From Symsagittifera roscoffensis (Eukaryota > Xenacoelomorpha > Acoela > Convolutidae), in NCBI RefSeq assembly GCF_963678635.1, contig NC_087067.1:42002696-42062695 (forward strand): a stretch of 60,000 nucleotides of DNA, written 5' to 3'. The stretch's first letter is position 1, and each line of letters opens with the position of its first letter. The translations under genes were made by a program, and so were the position numbers. The notes beneath the pieces are model-generated. The model ran no database searches. It saw only the letters and a list, made by a program, of their open reading frames with translations, and was not told where the DNA came from. Positions 21,009 through 33,149 of this stretch are shown here, one piece after another.

Positions 21009-22655
21009 ATGTTCAGGTCATCATTAGTACGCAGAACCTCAATTTTTACGAAGCAAAGTTTCGCTTCAAATTCTAGCATCACATATTTGACAGCCTTCAG
21101 TACGAAGAACGTTCTGAATGTTACAGCCAGAAGCTCACTGCGATTTTTAAGCTCCTCTGTTGCAGATGATGTCAATTTTTACCAAATGGTTCAAGGATAC
21201 GTTGAGACCGCAGCTTCCAAAATGGAAAGCCAAATGGTCCAATCTAAAAGCATACCAGGAGATTCTAAGGAGAAGAAATTAGAATACATTCGCGGAATGC
21301 TAAGTGTGATTAAACCGTGCAATAATGTTATCCAATTAACATTTCCACTTAGAAGAGATGACGGGCGAACAGAAACAGTAACAGGTTACAGAGCTCAGCA
21401 TTCAGAGCACAGAACCCCGTGCAAAGGAGGAATCCGTTACAGCGAACACGTCGACATAGAAGAAGTGAAAGCTTTAGCTGCTTTAATGACCTTCAAATGT
21501 GCAGTAGTTGATGTTCCGTTTGGCGGCGCCAAAGCCGGAATCAAAATAAACCCAAAAAATTACAGTATAAATGAGCTTGAGAAAATAACGCGTCGTTTTA
21601 CATGCGAGTTAGCAAATAAAGGCTTTCTGGGTCCTGGCATTGACGTTCCGGCTCCCGATATGGGAACAGGGGAACGAGAAATGAGTTGGATTGCAGACAC
21701 GTACAAAATGACGCATGGACACAAAGATCTGAATGCTTTCGCGTGTGTAACTGGAAAACCAATAAGAATGGGCGGCATTCACGGCAGGATCTCGGCAACG
21801 GGACGAGGTGTTTTCCACGGCATTGATAATTTTTCGAACGACCCGAAAATGATGAAAGCCATAGGAATGACAACGGGGATCAAGGACAAAACGGTTATCA
21901 TTCAAGGGTTCGGAAACGTAGGAATGCACTCTATGAGATACCTGCACAGGTGGGGTTCTAAGGTCATCGGGATCTCAGAACACGATGGAGCGATCTACAA
22001 TGAGAACGGAATGGATCCTGCAGCTCTGGAGCAGTACTATATAGCAAATGGAACTATAGTTGGATTCCCAGATGCGAAGCCTTACACTGGGGAATCGATG
22101 CTGACTGAAAAATGCGACATTTTGGTACCAGCTGCCATCGAAAAAGTCATCACAGCGCGAAATGCGCATAAGATTCAAGCCAAAATTGTAGCTGAGGCGG
22201 CCAACGGACCGATAACCCCAGAAGCCGACCAAATTTTGCAAGAACGAAAGATACTAGTGCTGCCCGATTTGTATTTAAACGCAGGAGGTGTGACTGTTTC
22301 GTACTTCGAGTGGTTAAAGAATTTGAATCATGTGAGTTACGGACGTTTAACTTTCAAACATGAGACCGACTCGAACTACCATCTGTTGAACAGTGTGCAA
22401 GAAAGCCTGGAGAAAAAGTTCAAGGAGACTATTGAAGTGAAACCAAACGCAGCGTTTTTAGAACGGATTCGGGGGGCCAGTGAAAAAGATATAGTACACA
22501 GTGGTTTGTCGTATACGATGGAAAGGTCCGCGAGACGGATTCAAAACACTTGCGAGTTGTATAACTTGGGAATCGATTTAAGAACTGCTGCTTACATCAA
22601 CGCAATCGAGAAAATATTCGAAATGTACCAGGTGGCAGGGCTCACATTTGTTTGA
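21009..22655 (+). CDS. GLUD1: Glutamate dehydrogenase, mitochondrial
   Basis: A 548-residue single-exon protein, close to human GLUD1 (558). It interconverts glutamate with 2-oxoglutarate and ammonia using NAD(P) in the mitochondrial matrix. The first 50 residues are rich in S, T, R and hydrophobics without acidic residues, as expected of a cleavable presequence. The substrate-site segment [14 protein letters not shown] is at about 135-148. The catalytic lysine lies in [14 protein letters not shown] (K175). [20 protein letters not shown] follows, and the Rossmann dinucleotide motif GFGNVG is at 300-305. The C-terminal part keeps the antenna-length insert typical of animal hexameric GDH and ends in the helix [15 protein letters not shown]. 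An AATAAA at 22751-22756 lies about 95 nt after the stop. All key residues looked for are present, so it should be active. The symbol is by family orthology. Confidence 0.97.
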   Translation: MFRSSLVRRTSIFTKQSFASNSSITYLTAFSTKNVLNVTARSSLRFLSSSVADDVNFYQMVQGYVETAASKMESQMVQSKSIPGDSKEKKLEYIRGMLSVIKPCNNVIQLTFPLRRDDGRTETVTGYRAQHSEHRTPCKGGIRYSEHVDIEEVKALAALMTFKCAVVDVPFGGAKAGIKINPKNYSINELEKITRRFTCELANKGFLGPGIDVPAPDMGTGEREMSWIADTYKMTHGHKDLNAFACVTGKPIRMGGIHGRISATGRGVFHGIDNFSNDPKMMKAIGMTTGIKDKTVIIQGFGNVGMHSMRYLHRWGSKVIGISEHDGAIYNENGMDPAALEQYYIANGTIVGFPDAKPYTGESMLTEKCDILVPAAIEKVITARNAHKIQAKIVAEAANGPITPEADQILQERKILVLPDLYLNAGGVTVSYFEWLKNLNHVSYGRLTFKHETDSNYHLLNSVQESLEKKFKETIEVKPNAAFLERIRGASEKDIVHSGLSYTMERSARRIQNTCELYNLGIDLRTAAYINAIEKIFEMYQVAGLTFV

Positions 22656-22750
22656 GTCGAAAAAAAAACGGGCTCAGAAACCGACAGCATATCCAGGTCG
22701 AGTAGGACTTGAAATGAGAAGTTCGAGAAACAAGTAATACATGGAAAGCA

Positions 22751-22756
22751 AATAAA
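22751..22756 (+). terminator. Polyadenylation signal for GDH
   Basis: AATAAA about 95 nt downstream of the GDH stop. Confidence 0.6.
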
Positions 22757-22799
22757 AAGACTCGAATTCAAAACTGAGACTGGAACTTTTGTTTTTATG

Positions 22800-25670
22800 A
22801 CTGGTTCATGAATTTAAGGATTGCTGCATTTAATTATGTTAGTTACTTAACTATTTGGCGTAAAAAATGAATAAAACTATAGTTTGAAAGACATATGAAT
22901 TGTTAGATATCCTGGTTTTTAAAAAGCTTCCTTTAAGGCATTAGTAGTTTCTACAAATTATTGCAGTTTCCAAGATGAATGGGTTTTCGCACATCTGAAA
23001 CAAATTTATTGAATTTTGTATCGCTTTAAAAATCACCCCTCAGACTAAAAAAGTAATAGCAATCAGGTTAAGAACATTTTTGCTCCTAAATATTGGTGGA
23101 CATAAAAGTATTTTGAAATTCAACATTTTTTCGGCGTTGCTTTCGAAATGTGCTCAGTACATTTTTGGAATTAAGTAGAGAAGCTGGGCCATGATATATT
23201 TTTTCACTTCCGAGATCAAGTCACTTGTCATCGAGAACTAGAATTTCCCGTTAGCCATATTCTTAGAAATTTATCTGTATCTATATAATATTGATATATC
23301 TTATTTACACGGCGTTTCACTTGACACATTAAAATGCAATTAAATTGCAGCATTTAAAATGTTCACCAAAATCAACGTTTTAAAGTATTCTATATCAATG
23401 TTAATGTACATCTTCTTAATTACGCATCGCACCGTTCTTGACGACAGCCCCCGTTTCTTTTATAAAAAATATCGTGCGTGATATTGCCCAAAAAGGTCTC
23501 AGTAGTAATTGATTTAGGAAAGTTAACTGTCAAATGTTTGAAAGTTTTCAGTAACAACCTGTTTTTACATGTGAAAATTAAAAAAAAAACAATAGAACTT
23601 TCAATTTGTTTTGAAAATTTTATTTAAATGGTGAAGAACGTTTACTGGGCGTTTTTAGCTCTTGAAATTTTTCAGAACCTCAACTACCTATTTTTTTTCG
23701 TTATGTTAAGATGAGCTATGAACTCTACGGCGCTATTTTTTCTAAAATTGAATGACAATTGGGGTCGACTAAGTCATAAAAAAAAACAACTGTACCCTTG
23801 CAAAATTTTGATTTTTTTTGTACCCCGAGGTCTTTTTCAATGTACCCCGAGGAACACCGAAATTATAACACAATTTTTACCCAAAATCTATCTCTCTGTA
23901 AGAAACTGACTCTGTAATAAACTGACATTGGCAATTTAAAACGCCAAAACTCATCACAAACACCAATAACTGACTATTAATGGAATGGAATGAACTGACC
24001 TGAATGTAGACATGCGGTAGGGTTTCTGGATGTGTAGTACTCCTACTTTTGAAGTATTTCGGAAATTGTAATCTTACCGGATGTGTAGTACTCCTGATTT
24101 AGTAGTTCGTAAAGCTTTGCAATTGTGAAAAACTTCAACCCTTGCCAGCTTGACCAACAGAAACCAAGGGGACTTCAATTTAGTTGGTCGCCATGAAAAT
24201 GATGTGTCGAATCATTCTCCTTCTTTTGAGTTTTCCATTACTCTCCTTGCCCTGTTTTGTTTCTAACTTTGTTTCAATTAAAAGTTACAAAGTGCGAACG
24301 TTTACAAAGGAAAAGTCACAAATGGCTCGAGCAATCAAAATTAAGAACATCCGTTGGAGCTTCGATGTTTAAACCGTATAGTTTTGTTTTTCGCGAAACA
24401 AATATATATCATTTTCTTTTTCGAAGTAATTTCACATAAATGTTAATTCACAAGAAAAAGCAACTCAATAGTGCAGTGCTGTCAGGTTCTCCCGGAGCTG
24501 CGAATCTACAAAAGAATTACAAAAGGGTCTAAAATTAATTTATTGACACATGGGCAGTATGATGTGAAGTATTTCCAGGAGATGCAGAAGTGGCCTTCAA
24601 GTATGACTGCGCAAGTTCTCATAATTTCTAAGATATGATGCTTTATGATTTTTCGAAGAAAAAAACATCAAAAAAAACTTCTGAAAATATGAAATTTTTA
24701 ACACTATGGTACGGTGCTGTCCGGGTTATCCCATAGATTACAAAACATGCCTCAAATTATGAGTCCCCAAAAAAATTTGAGGATCTCAGAAATAATTATT
24801 GTTTTTTAAACAATTTTGAAAAAGTGGGTGATGTTTATTAAATTATTTCACAAGATAAAACGATTGATGAATGCGCGCGAAATAGTTTATGGAATTGAGT
24901 AACTAAATTAAAAAGAATCTTATTTATAAAAATCTATCTCATGTACAAAAACATCTCAAGTTCAAAAAAAAACTTCATTCAAGAACTTTTTGGTAAAGCT
25001 GCAATTGTATGCTGTCGGCCTAGTTTAATTTCTGAGGTAAGAATACGAAGCTATAAAAAATTACCCTAAAAGTTGCATTTATTCCTAAACCTTTTAAAAA
25101 ACGACCTTTGATGCATTTTGTTTGATTTTACGGTAGAATTATTTTTCGTTGTTTTTTTTGTATACATTTTACTTCACGTCCAATTTGTTCGCAAAATTGT
25201 AAGTAATTTTATCTTTGTAACGAACATAGCTGTAAAACAGACAAAGCGGAGCTTTGAACCACTTGCGCCACAACAAACAAAAAATATTCGAAAATGAAAA
25301 AAAAATGAAAAAATGTTTAAAAAACTAAGTCTAACAAAATTTATATTTTCGTATGTCTCAATAGAAGTTTTTTCTAGGCAAAAATGGCAGTCTTTCAAGA
25401 ATTAAATGAGCAACAAAACAAAGTTTTTTAAGTGGAAACAAAACCAACAATTTTTTGAGCTAATAGAAAGTGAGCCAGCTTAAATGAGATTTAAAAAAAT
25501 TTGACCCCTTAATTGAAACTACAATGAGCAGCACTTACATTTGCGACTACGATGTAAGTTGCATACAGTACATTGATGTGATTATTAATCTGACAATTGT
25601 TGAGCATACTCCGCTTAAACCGAAAACAAATGGAGTCCCTGCACTTGCGAAGGTCGTGAAAATTCTTTTA
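22800..25670. other. Intergenic, no gene recognised
   Basis: AT-rich sequence. Only small local repeats were seen, such as GGATGTGTAGTACTCCT at about 24029 and 24080. Short frames near 24184 and 25174 have no family signal. Confidence 0.35.
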
Positions 25671-25679
25671 TATAAAAAT

Positions 25680-25822
25680 CTTTTATATAGCAACTAAGCC
25701 GACAAACGAAAATCAGACAATTCTAACTTTCTCGGGATTTTTCAACTTCATTGATTCTGAAAAAAAAAACTGATTTTAACCCCAAACTTAGGGTACAAAG
25801 GCAACCGCGCTACCACCAGGGC
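25680..25822 (-). repeat. tRNA-derived SINE-like element, minus strand
   Basis: The reverse complement of 25771-25822 reads GCCCTGGTGGTAGCGCGGTT followed by a B-box-like GGGGTTAAAATC, matching the head at 9261-9312. The tail extends to the GTCGGCTTAGTTGC motif near 25690. Confidence 0.5.
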
Positions 25823-25959
25823 AAGGAGGAAATCTGTAAAATATAAACAGAAGGGAAGAGAAGAAGTGAAAAGAAGGGAAGAAAGTCAAGAAAAATTGTT
25901 TCCTGGAAAAATCCAATTCCAGGTTTCAAGACATTTGCTCTCACAAGTTTTATAATTAG

Positions 25960-26040
25960 GAGTTAAGTGCGTACTTTAGAAGCCTAAGGTTTGGAGTTTG
26001 AACCCCAGTTGTAACTGGATTTTTACATTTGAATTTTGAA
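25960..26040 (+). repeat. Partial tRNA-like SINE head
   Basis: CCTAAGGTTTGGAGTTTGAACCCCAGTTG carries a degenerate B box (AGTTTGAACCCC) in the same context as the other SINE heads. Confidence 0.35.
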
Positions 26041-26299
26041 TTGTTTTTCCTGAAAAAAAAAATGAATTGCAGGACTATCCTTGTCCTCTCATTTTTTGCC
26101 GGCCCTTTTACGAAAACATGGACTTAGCGAGAAGGCTCTGTTTATATAATCATGTTTTGCTGAGGCCTAAAAGGTTTCGGCGAGCACTTTTTTTGCTAGT
26201 TTGCCTGATATTAGGTTGGTTAAACAGCAAAGTTTTTATATTATTTTTGTGCTTCGGTAACGTTTTTGTGCTTCCAGCATCAAATCTTTAAATTTTTTA

Positions 26300-27300
26300 T
26301 AGCACAAAATTTTCAAAGATATTTTCTAGGCCCAACATAAGTGTACTCAAGTTTTATCTGCCCAATTACCACCTAGTTTATTGATAGAAATTATGGGTCT
26401 TGAAGCCTTTTTCTCAAATTGAATGTCAATCCTGACATGTTTATAAAAACTTTTTAATTTGACATTTTCTTCTTGAAATTTTTGACTTGATTTCCTCGTC
26501 GCATTTTCTATTCTTTGACTTGCAATGCCGTCGCATTTTCTATACTCTAGCCTGCAATGCTACATTTACGATATGTCACCAGTTTTGCGCAGCTCGGCTT
26601 GGCTTCTGTGAATTTCTGACTTGATATTGAGCAAGAAGAACGTAACATCCAACAGAATTCGCTTTGTAACTATTATCATATCAATTGTCAACGTAAATCA
26701 AGTTCTTAGATAAAGTAAGCAAGTTTTGAATTTTTTCGTCTATAATGAATTGCCAATTGAATTCTGGAAAAGTTGAAGACGCCTTCAATCGATTATTTTC
26801 ATAGGGATATCCAAATTTTCTTAGGGCAAGAAAAAATGCTGAATTTTATACAATCAGACAATTTTAAAAGGTTAAACTTTAAAGTCAGACCGATTATCAG
26901 TGCAAGAAAAAAGCAGGTGAATGATATTTTTTCTACTTTCGAGAAGCTGGGAATGAGTGGATACTTTTAGGATATCCCCCTCGGGTATCTATTAACGAAA
27001 CTCCCCCTTATAAAAATGGTTAAGCATATAAGAATTTTAAACTTAATAACGAATCTTCCCCCTTTGCTGAAGGAGATATAGTTAACGAGATCCTTCTTCT
27101 ATTATCAATCACTTATATCTTAACGCTCAAGATAAGCAAGCATTATCGAAACAAGAATGGACTCTGGCAGATAACTGAGTCAGTGTTGACAATCTAGGTC
27201 AAACTGGTAAAACTTGTAGAGACATTTTTGTGCATGTTATATGTTTGAGTTTCCTGCTGTGCAACACGTGCTTATATAGTTCACTGTTTTATCAATTCTG
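26300..27300. other. Intergenic, no gene recognised
   Basis: AT-rich sequence without a supported gene or a clear repeat partner in the window. Confidence 0.3.
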
Positions 27301-27309
27301 ATATGAGTT

Positions 27310-27600
27310 ACTTTTGCGATTAGTATGGGTATTGCAATCGGGTACTAGACTTTTTTCCCGAAAATATTTTGGTTCAGAAGACTCATCAACTCTTGATGGT
27401 ACCTTGATTCTTAAACTTCAAGTTTTAAACTGTCTCATGCACACTTAGCCTGGCGGTAAACAATACGGTTGGAACGGTATAAGTCCTGGGTTCAAGGCTG
27501 ACCAGGACCTGTTTTTTTTCAAACGGTAATTGTAACGGTTCAAAAAAAATCGGCCTATTATTTGTCTGCTTATGATTTATCGGTTTAGTTACCAGATCTA
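27310..27600 (+). repeat. Composite SINE-like element
   Basis: Starts with a TTGCAATCGGGTACTAGACT block shared with 8.1, 8.6 and 18 kb. It continues to a tRNA-like segment (CTTAGCCTGGCGGTAAACAA, B-box-like GGGTTCAAGGC near 27480) and ends with the GTTTAGTTACCA tail. Confidence 0.5.
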
Positions 27601-28440
27601 AGAATATATATATTTTTTTGCTGTAAACAATTTTAACTGTAGCTGCTTCCAGTCTTTTAGCTATTTGAAGTCTGGCCGAATCGAAATTTTTAAATTGGTT
27701 GTAGTTTCATCAACTCGAATTGTTAAGTTTAGTTTTTTTTTATTTTTTCTTCTTTTCGGCTAAAACAATACTGCTTTTTTTATTGACTTAGTTACTCTTT
27801 CTTGCGTCATTTGATGACTGAAAAAAAATTAAGTGCTTATATGCTTTGAGGGAAAAAATTTATTTTAAATTTTTTTTGATTTTTGGCGTATTTTTCTGTT
27901 TTGTTACCACTTGATAAGTTTTGCTCTGATGTTAATTTTGCATTATTTTGTCTGAACAAAATTTTTCAATTTTTTTTTCGTTGATTTTGACAGAACTTGT
28001 TGTTGGTATAGTGGTAAAACATCGTTGGTTTTTATGATTATGATTTTTTGGTTTTAAATTAAGCTTTCGGTTTAGTTTGCGAACTGTGTAAAATACCTTG
28101 AGCTCAGTAGATAAATGGCTTTTGCGGATGCTTTTTGGGCAGTACACGCTTCGTTTTTTTAAAAAAAAATTTGACTAACAATTTCATTTGATTTTCAGCT
28201 AATTGGCCGTCGACTTCATTTCTGTCGGTTCATTTAAGTAAATATTTTTTTTTCATACAGATTTTCAATTTTTTTAATAAGATCTTACAGTTTTGGCCCA
28301 GTTTTATTCATTAGTTGCTCCAAGTTTCTCTTAGTCTGTTTTTTGTTTTTGTATAACTTTTTTCAACAATTTTTCTGAAACATCATTTTTTCCTTGTTTT
28401 CACTTATAAGAGCAAGTGTTTTGCAGTCGAAAAATTAAAC

Positions 28441-28600
28441 AAAAATTTTGTGCTTTCGGATTATATGGGCTGCAATTCGAATCCCGGCTGCAACTTTTTT
28501 TGTTTTCGAAACATTCAATAAAATATTTTTACAACTTGATTTTATAACTTTTTTTTCTGTTTGCTTTATTTCAGCGGCTCAGTTTACAAAGCATGGAATT
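28441..28600 (+). repeat. tRNA-like SINE fragment
   Basis: A B box AATTCGAATCCCGGCTGC at about 28466-28483 is followed by the TGTTTGCTTTATTTCAGCGG tail that resembles the other SINE tails. Confidence 0.45.
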
Positions 28601-29289
28601 TTCTTTGTGTTTTACAATAATTGATAAAATTGAAGGTCGTTCTCTTTATTGCTATTCATTGAATTATGATTTCAATTGAGTTCCTTTTTTGCGTTAATGG
28701 TTTCGGAATTTTTTTATATGGCCTTAGTCATCTTTTATTGCATTAACATTGTTTGAAGAGCAATTATATATATATATTGTTGCTTTTTTACGTTTAAGGA
28801 GCCGTCGCCTGTAAAAAAAAGGACGTGACTTTGAGTTTAAAAACCTAATTTTCTTAAATTTTTTCTTTTGACAATTTTGTTTCAGCTCAATGGGCGTATA
28901 CTCAAGTACTCACAAGAAAATAGTCACAAATTTTCAACGCGCTGGCAATTCCGTTTTTCTTCTGCGTTTTCCTGAATTTGAACATCATTTAAGACATTTT
29001 CATAAAAAAATTTTATCGATCTATTTTTAAAATATTGAAATTTCTGATCTAAAATTTAGAACAATTAGAACTAGTAATCAGAATGTTTTGGAAAAACTTT
29101 TTGTTTGCTTCAGAAGTTTATAATTGATCTTAATACTTTATCATTGTAAGCGCTTCTCATACAACAATTGGTTAGTTTTTGTTCCGACTTTCGATACAAA
29201 AGTGACGGAATATTTGTGCTCGGGGTGGGTTTTTTTCTTCAGACAAATTTCGACTTTTTAACTAGCCATTTTTGACTGACTTTTTTAAT

Positions 29290-29672
29290 TTCCAATTTAA
29301 AAACTAGCATTGCAAATTACCCCCCTTGTACTATTTTGTTATATCCATTTTTGGCTAACTGACCTTAAAATTTTTCTTTAGGCGCTTTTGGCGCCTATCT
29401 ATACTAACTTTGAAGGGGGAGCGCGCGCCGAAAAAACGCAATTTTTGGCCGACATTTTCCAAAAAGTACCTAAAAACGCCTTTTTTGAGCTGTTTTTCAA
29501 TATTTTGCCTGCGGCGCAGAAAACTTCACCAAAACAGGGTCTTTTTATTGCTCTGGGAGAGCTCAGAAAATCTACTTGTTCGACCTAAAAAAAAGGTCGA
29601 CTAATTTTTCAATGTTTTTAATGATAATCCCCCCCCCCCCCCCCCTCGAGAAATTCGTAGATCCGTGCCTGA
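29290..29672 (+). repeat. Degenerate MITE copy (sibling of 58752-59159)
   Basis: Shares ATCCATTTTTGGCTAACTGA, GGCGCTTTTGGCGCCTATCT, GAGAGCTCAGAAAAT and GTTCGACC-A8-GGTCGAC with the element at 58.8 kb, in the same orientation. The right end TAGATCCGTGCCTG is a decayed terminal repeat. A 17-bp poly(C) run lies at about 29629-29645. Confidence 0.7.
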
Positions 29673-30318
29673 TTGTAATTATTACGAGCACTTAAAATTT
29701 TGTTACAGTTGATGACTCATACATAGGTATGTTATTTTCGGCAACCGAATATGCGCGAAGTTCATCGACATCCGATTTGGCAAAATTAACTTAATAAGTT
29801 TTTGCGATCGATTACGGTTTTCAAGTCAGCTATAAAATGAAAAGTTTGTGTTAACTTTCAACTATACAACTGTGTAAATTAAAGCATTATGATAATAGAG
29901 CGAAGATTTTCATTGACAGAAAAATAACCGCTTTAGAACAGCGATTGTGTGATAGATGTTAAGCACAGATGGAGTTTGATGGATCTCTTTCATGTTCTCT
30001 TGTCACTAGAAGTTAAGACTGAAAACTAAACTCTATTTTCATGCGTTCATCAAACTGGTTGCTTTTTTTTCCAGCAAGAGCAGATGATTTGTTAACTTCA
30101 TGCTACATTGTTTGTGATGAAAATAATGTAAATAAACTCTTGAAGCATGATAATTTAAATCGATAAAAGAGCGTTTCTTGGGTATTTTTCATACGTAAGA
30201 GTCATCTTTTTCATACACTGAAGGGAGTATGAAGACAACTTTTTTTAGCCCACGACCACTCCACAAGGAAAACTTATGGGCTTCTGGAAACATTCTGCGT
30301 TATTTTGTGTTATTTTTT

Positions 30319-30530
30319 GTTCCGAGCATTTGAAATACTGGGAGGAACTTTGTATTCGGGTTTGTTTAAGTTATTTTCTTTTCCTTTTTTTGTTTCGATC
30401 ATTTGAGAAATGGGGAATAATTTTGTATTCGCGTGTGTCTTAGTTTTTATCTTTTTTTTGTTCCGATCATTTGAGAAATGGGGAAGAACTTTGTATTCGG
30501 GCGTGTTTTTCTAGTACAACAGCATATTTT
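30319..30530 (+). repeat. Three tandem copies of a ~70-bp family A block
   Basis: TGTTCCGA(T/G)CATTTGA-type units start at about 30319, 30391 and 30459, each running through GGGAAGAACTTTGTATTCGG-like sequence and a T-rich spacer (periods 72 and 68 bp). Confidence 0.8.
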
Positions 30531-30970
30531 TTTATTTGACTATTTTTATTTGAGTAAAATTGAAATTAGCATAAATATTTCAAGCTTCAAAACATGTTTA
30601 AAATTTTCGAGCAAATAATGCGAGCGATCAGGCTTACAATAGCATATTTTTGCCTAATTAAGCGGTGAAAATTTAGTTTCACCTTGTTTTTTCAGCGTCA
30701 TTTGGAAATTAATAACATGAAAATTAAAAAAAAAAACTGAAGAACTTTTTGAAAAAAATTATATTTTTAAAATTTTTTGTTTTCTCAGTCACTTTTCTGC
30801 AATTTTTGCCTATTATACTATGACTGTCGAATAATCATAGGCTTAGTCAGTTTTTCGTTCAGATCCTTTTATCAGACCACGCAGAAGAAAAACGAATTTT
30901 TTTTTGAAATGTTTTCTAGATTATGGTCAGAGCATTGTGCTTCTTGCACAGTAACCGGCTATCCTTGTTT
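30531..30970 (+). repeat. Repeat family A, 3' part
   Basis: Continues from the tandem block through GCTTACAATAGCATATTTTT and ACTATGACTGTCGAATAATC to the terminal hairpin block CTTCTTGCACAGTAACCGGC. Confidence 0.6.
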
Positions 30971-30989
30971 TTTAGTAATCTTTTATTGA

Positions 30990-31660
30990 CAAAGCGCTAA
31001 ATGAAGCTACTAAAACTAACTTATGTTTAAAACAGTTTTCTCAGCCTTTATAATCAATTTTTCTATAAATAACATTCAAAATTATTGGAAAGACCAGTAT
31101 CATTGGAAAGGCCAGCTGTTCGTCAGTTCTGGAGTTTAACAATTTCTCAAAAAGGACCCTGCAAAATCTGAGACAGAGCGCCCAATAGAAAAAACAGCTC
31201 GTCGAAGTTTTTGCTGAGTTTCTCTATTTTTATTTACAAAAAGCCACTTTGGAGTGGGTAAATGACTAAGCTTTGACGTTTTCACCTATTTATGGACGTT
31301 GTTTAATATCTCAAATGATCGAACTAATTCTGATAAAATGACTTGGCCTCCATGAGCCGATTCTCCTTTCTTTCATTATTCAATTTTTGACATTTTGACC
31401 AGTTTTTGGACTTTGATCATTTTCTTCAAGGCGCTCTAATAAAGAGGATAAAAGAAATGTTCGGCTAAAATTTTCCTTTCAGAAATAATTTATTGACTTG
31501 AGCTGAACTCTTCGAAAAAAAAAGCATTGAGGTTCTTATTCAATCTACTTAAGGTTTAGTATTGATCGATATGTTTTTTTCCGTATTTGATTTGCAATCT
31601 TTGTATCACAACTGAACTTTTTCATAATTCGCTCGAAAACTGCTTAAAAAAAACGACCGT
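30990..31660. other. Intergenic, 3' of the GT92 gene
   Basis: No gene recognised; AT-rich with no clear repeat partner. Confidence 0.3.
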
Positions 31661-31662
31661 TG

Positions 31663-31668
31663 TTTATT
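31663..31668 (-). terminator. Polyadenylation signal abutting the GT92 stop codon
   Basis: On the minus strand the TAA stop (31671-31669) is followed without a gap by AATAAA. Confidence 0.6.
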
Positions 31669-33132
31669 TTATACATTCAACTTTCTTACAACTGTTGCAC
31701 AATTTGACAATAATTCACCAGATATATTATTCAACCAGTTAATATAAATAGTGTTATTTGGACAGCATAAATCATTAAGCGATATATTTTTTGGTGCTCG
31801 CAGAAAATCCCTGAAATGTAAACTTCTCATGATTTCAGTCTTCTCATTTGACTGCATGTTGACGGTTTTTGAAAAGAACTTATCGATTCGGCTTGAGGGT
31901 GAAAAAGTTTCTTCTCTTCTTGGCATCGAGCAGCCATGATGCCATGCTATTTGACACGTTTGGCTAGAGTGAATGGTTTTTCCCATATTGAAACTTTTCT
32001 GATAAAATAAATTCGTACGCATCATCAAAAACGATGAATTAATTTCACCGTGTTTCGAATAATTGCACCTCTTAGCAACCGGTTGGTCTTTTAGCATAAA
32101 ACTAGAAAACCTGTAATTTTTGTCTTCCGCTGCCGAAATTGCTTCAGGGAGGTTTCTGTATCTTGTAGTATTAAAACCAACTATTTCATCTAGATCTTGT
32201 ACTATTATGTAATCACTGATCAACGCGTATTTGATCATACAGTAGGTAAATTGCATAACTTTCGCGCTACTTCTGCTCAAATTATACAAACTGCTCTTGC
32301 CATTTGTAACAGATATTTCGAAAGTATCCAAGAATCCAATACCTTTGTAATAGCGCAAAACACTCTTGGAATCTTCGGCCAACGTAAAGTTGTTAACTTT
32401 TCCATCCAACTCACCCAAAATCATTCTTTTTATTCCAGCAAATCTTTGATATTCTACATATTCGATAAGACGGCGAGGAGATGAAATATCCATCATTTTT
32501 GTAATAGCTGGGGAACACAGAGTAATTGACATGTTCTTAGATAAGCTTTTTTCTTGGTATTGTCGCTCGACTATTAGCTCATTTGTGACTGTTTGTTTTC
32601 GAAAAGACAATGAAACTTTCCTAGGGCACTCAAAAATTTTCTCGAAAGAACACATGAACACGTTTCGATGCACAATACTGACGTCAATTTGGCCCCAAAA
32701 ACGGCCGTTAATCTGACACTTAAAGTCCGTAGGTGCCAAGATCTCCAAGCTTACGTTTTTACTATACGCAAATATGAGAATAACTTTGGTCGAACCAATG
32801 TTTCGTTCGTCACAAATTGCACGCCAGAGGTATAGTGATCCTGTTTTTCCTTTTCCGATCTCTATTTCTTGCTTCTGCAGGTTTTTGTCATGATCCGAAT
32901 AAATAATTACTTTGTCAAACACACGTTCTTGTCTTTTTGGCTGCATGTTTGGTCTTGATATTCGTGTTTTACTGTCCGAATTTTCAAAACTATTTCCATG
33001 TTTACCAGGTGTTCGAAAAGGGATTCTAAATTGCGAGGATCGATGAGGACGACTAGAAGATGCCAGCATAAAATAAACTAACACGCAAACGTTGGAGCAT
33101 AAAAAGACAAGGAACAGGTGAGATGTTTTCAT
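31669..33132 (-). CDS. Family 92 glycosyltransferase, type II membrane protein
   Basis: A 487-residue single-exon protein. The N-terminus SHLFLVFLCSNVCVLVYFML (about residues 4-23) is a signal anchor, followed by a basic, serine-rich stem: the Golgi type II layout. The catalytic region starts near residue 200 (NMSITLCSPAITKMM), then RRLIEYVEYQRFAGIKRMIL, VLRYYKGIGFLDTFEI and the metal-binding acidic motif IVQDLDEIVGF (DLDE at 313-316). This order matches Glyco_transf_92 (formerly DUF23), whose known members add galactose to fucose or N-glycan cores. An acceptor-like CCATTATCAG ends at 33150, 17 nt before the ATG. Several NxS/T sites are present. Family assignment is firm; acceptor and donor sugars are unknown. 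Confidence 0.88.
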   Translation of the reverse strand: MKTSHLFLVFLCSNVCVLVYFMLASSSRPHRSSQFRIPFRTPGKHGNSFENSDSKTRISRPNMQPKRQERVFDKVIIYSDHDKNLQKQEIEIGKGKTGSLYLWRAICDERNIGSTKVILIFAYSKNVSLEILAPTDFKCQINGRFWGQIDVSIVHRNVFMCSFEKIFECPRKVSLSFRKQTVTNELIVERQYQEKSLSKNMSITLCSPAITKMMDISSPRRLIEYVEYQRFAGIKRMILGELDGKVNNFTLAEDSKSVLRYYKGIGFLDTFEISVTNGKSSLYNLSRSSAKVMQFTYCMIKYALISDYIIVQDLDEIVGFNTTRYRNLPEAISAAEDKNYRFSSFMLKDQPVAKRCNYSKHGEINSSFLMMRTNLFYQKSFNMGKTIHSSQTCQIAWHHGCSMPRREETFSPSSRIDKFFSKTVNMQSNEKTEIMRSLHFRDFLRAPKNISLNDLCCPNNTIYINWLNNISGELLSNCATVVRKLNV

Positions 33133-33149
33133 CCGTTAATTTATCTCCA

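Noticed and set aside
21560-22241. Minus-strand open frames inside glutamate dehydrogenase
   Set aside because: Antisense shadows of the conserved GDH coding sequence.
29388-29604. Plus-strand ORFs near 29.4 kb and 58.9 kb with similar peptides
   Set aside because: Both fall inside the two MITE copies; the similarity is explained by the repeat.
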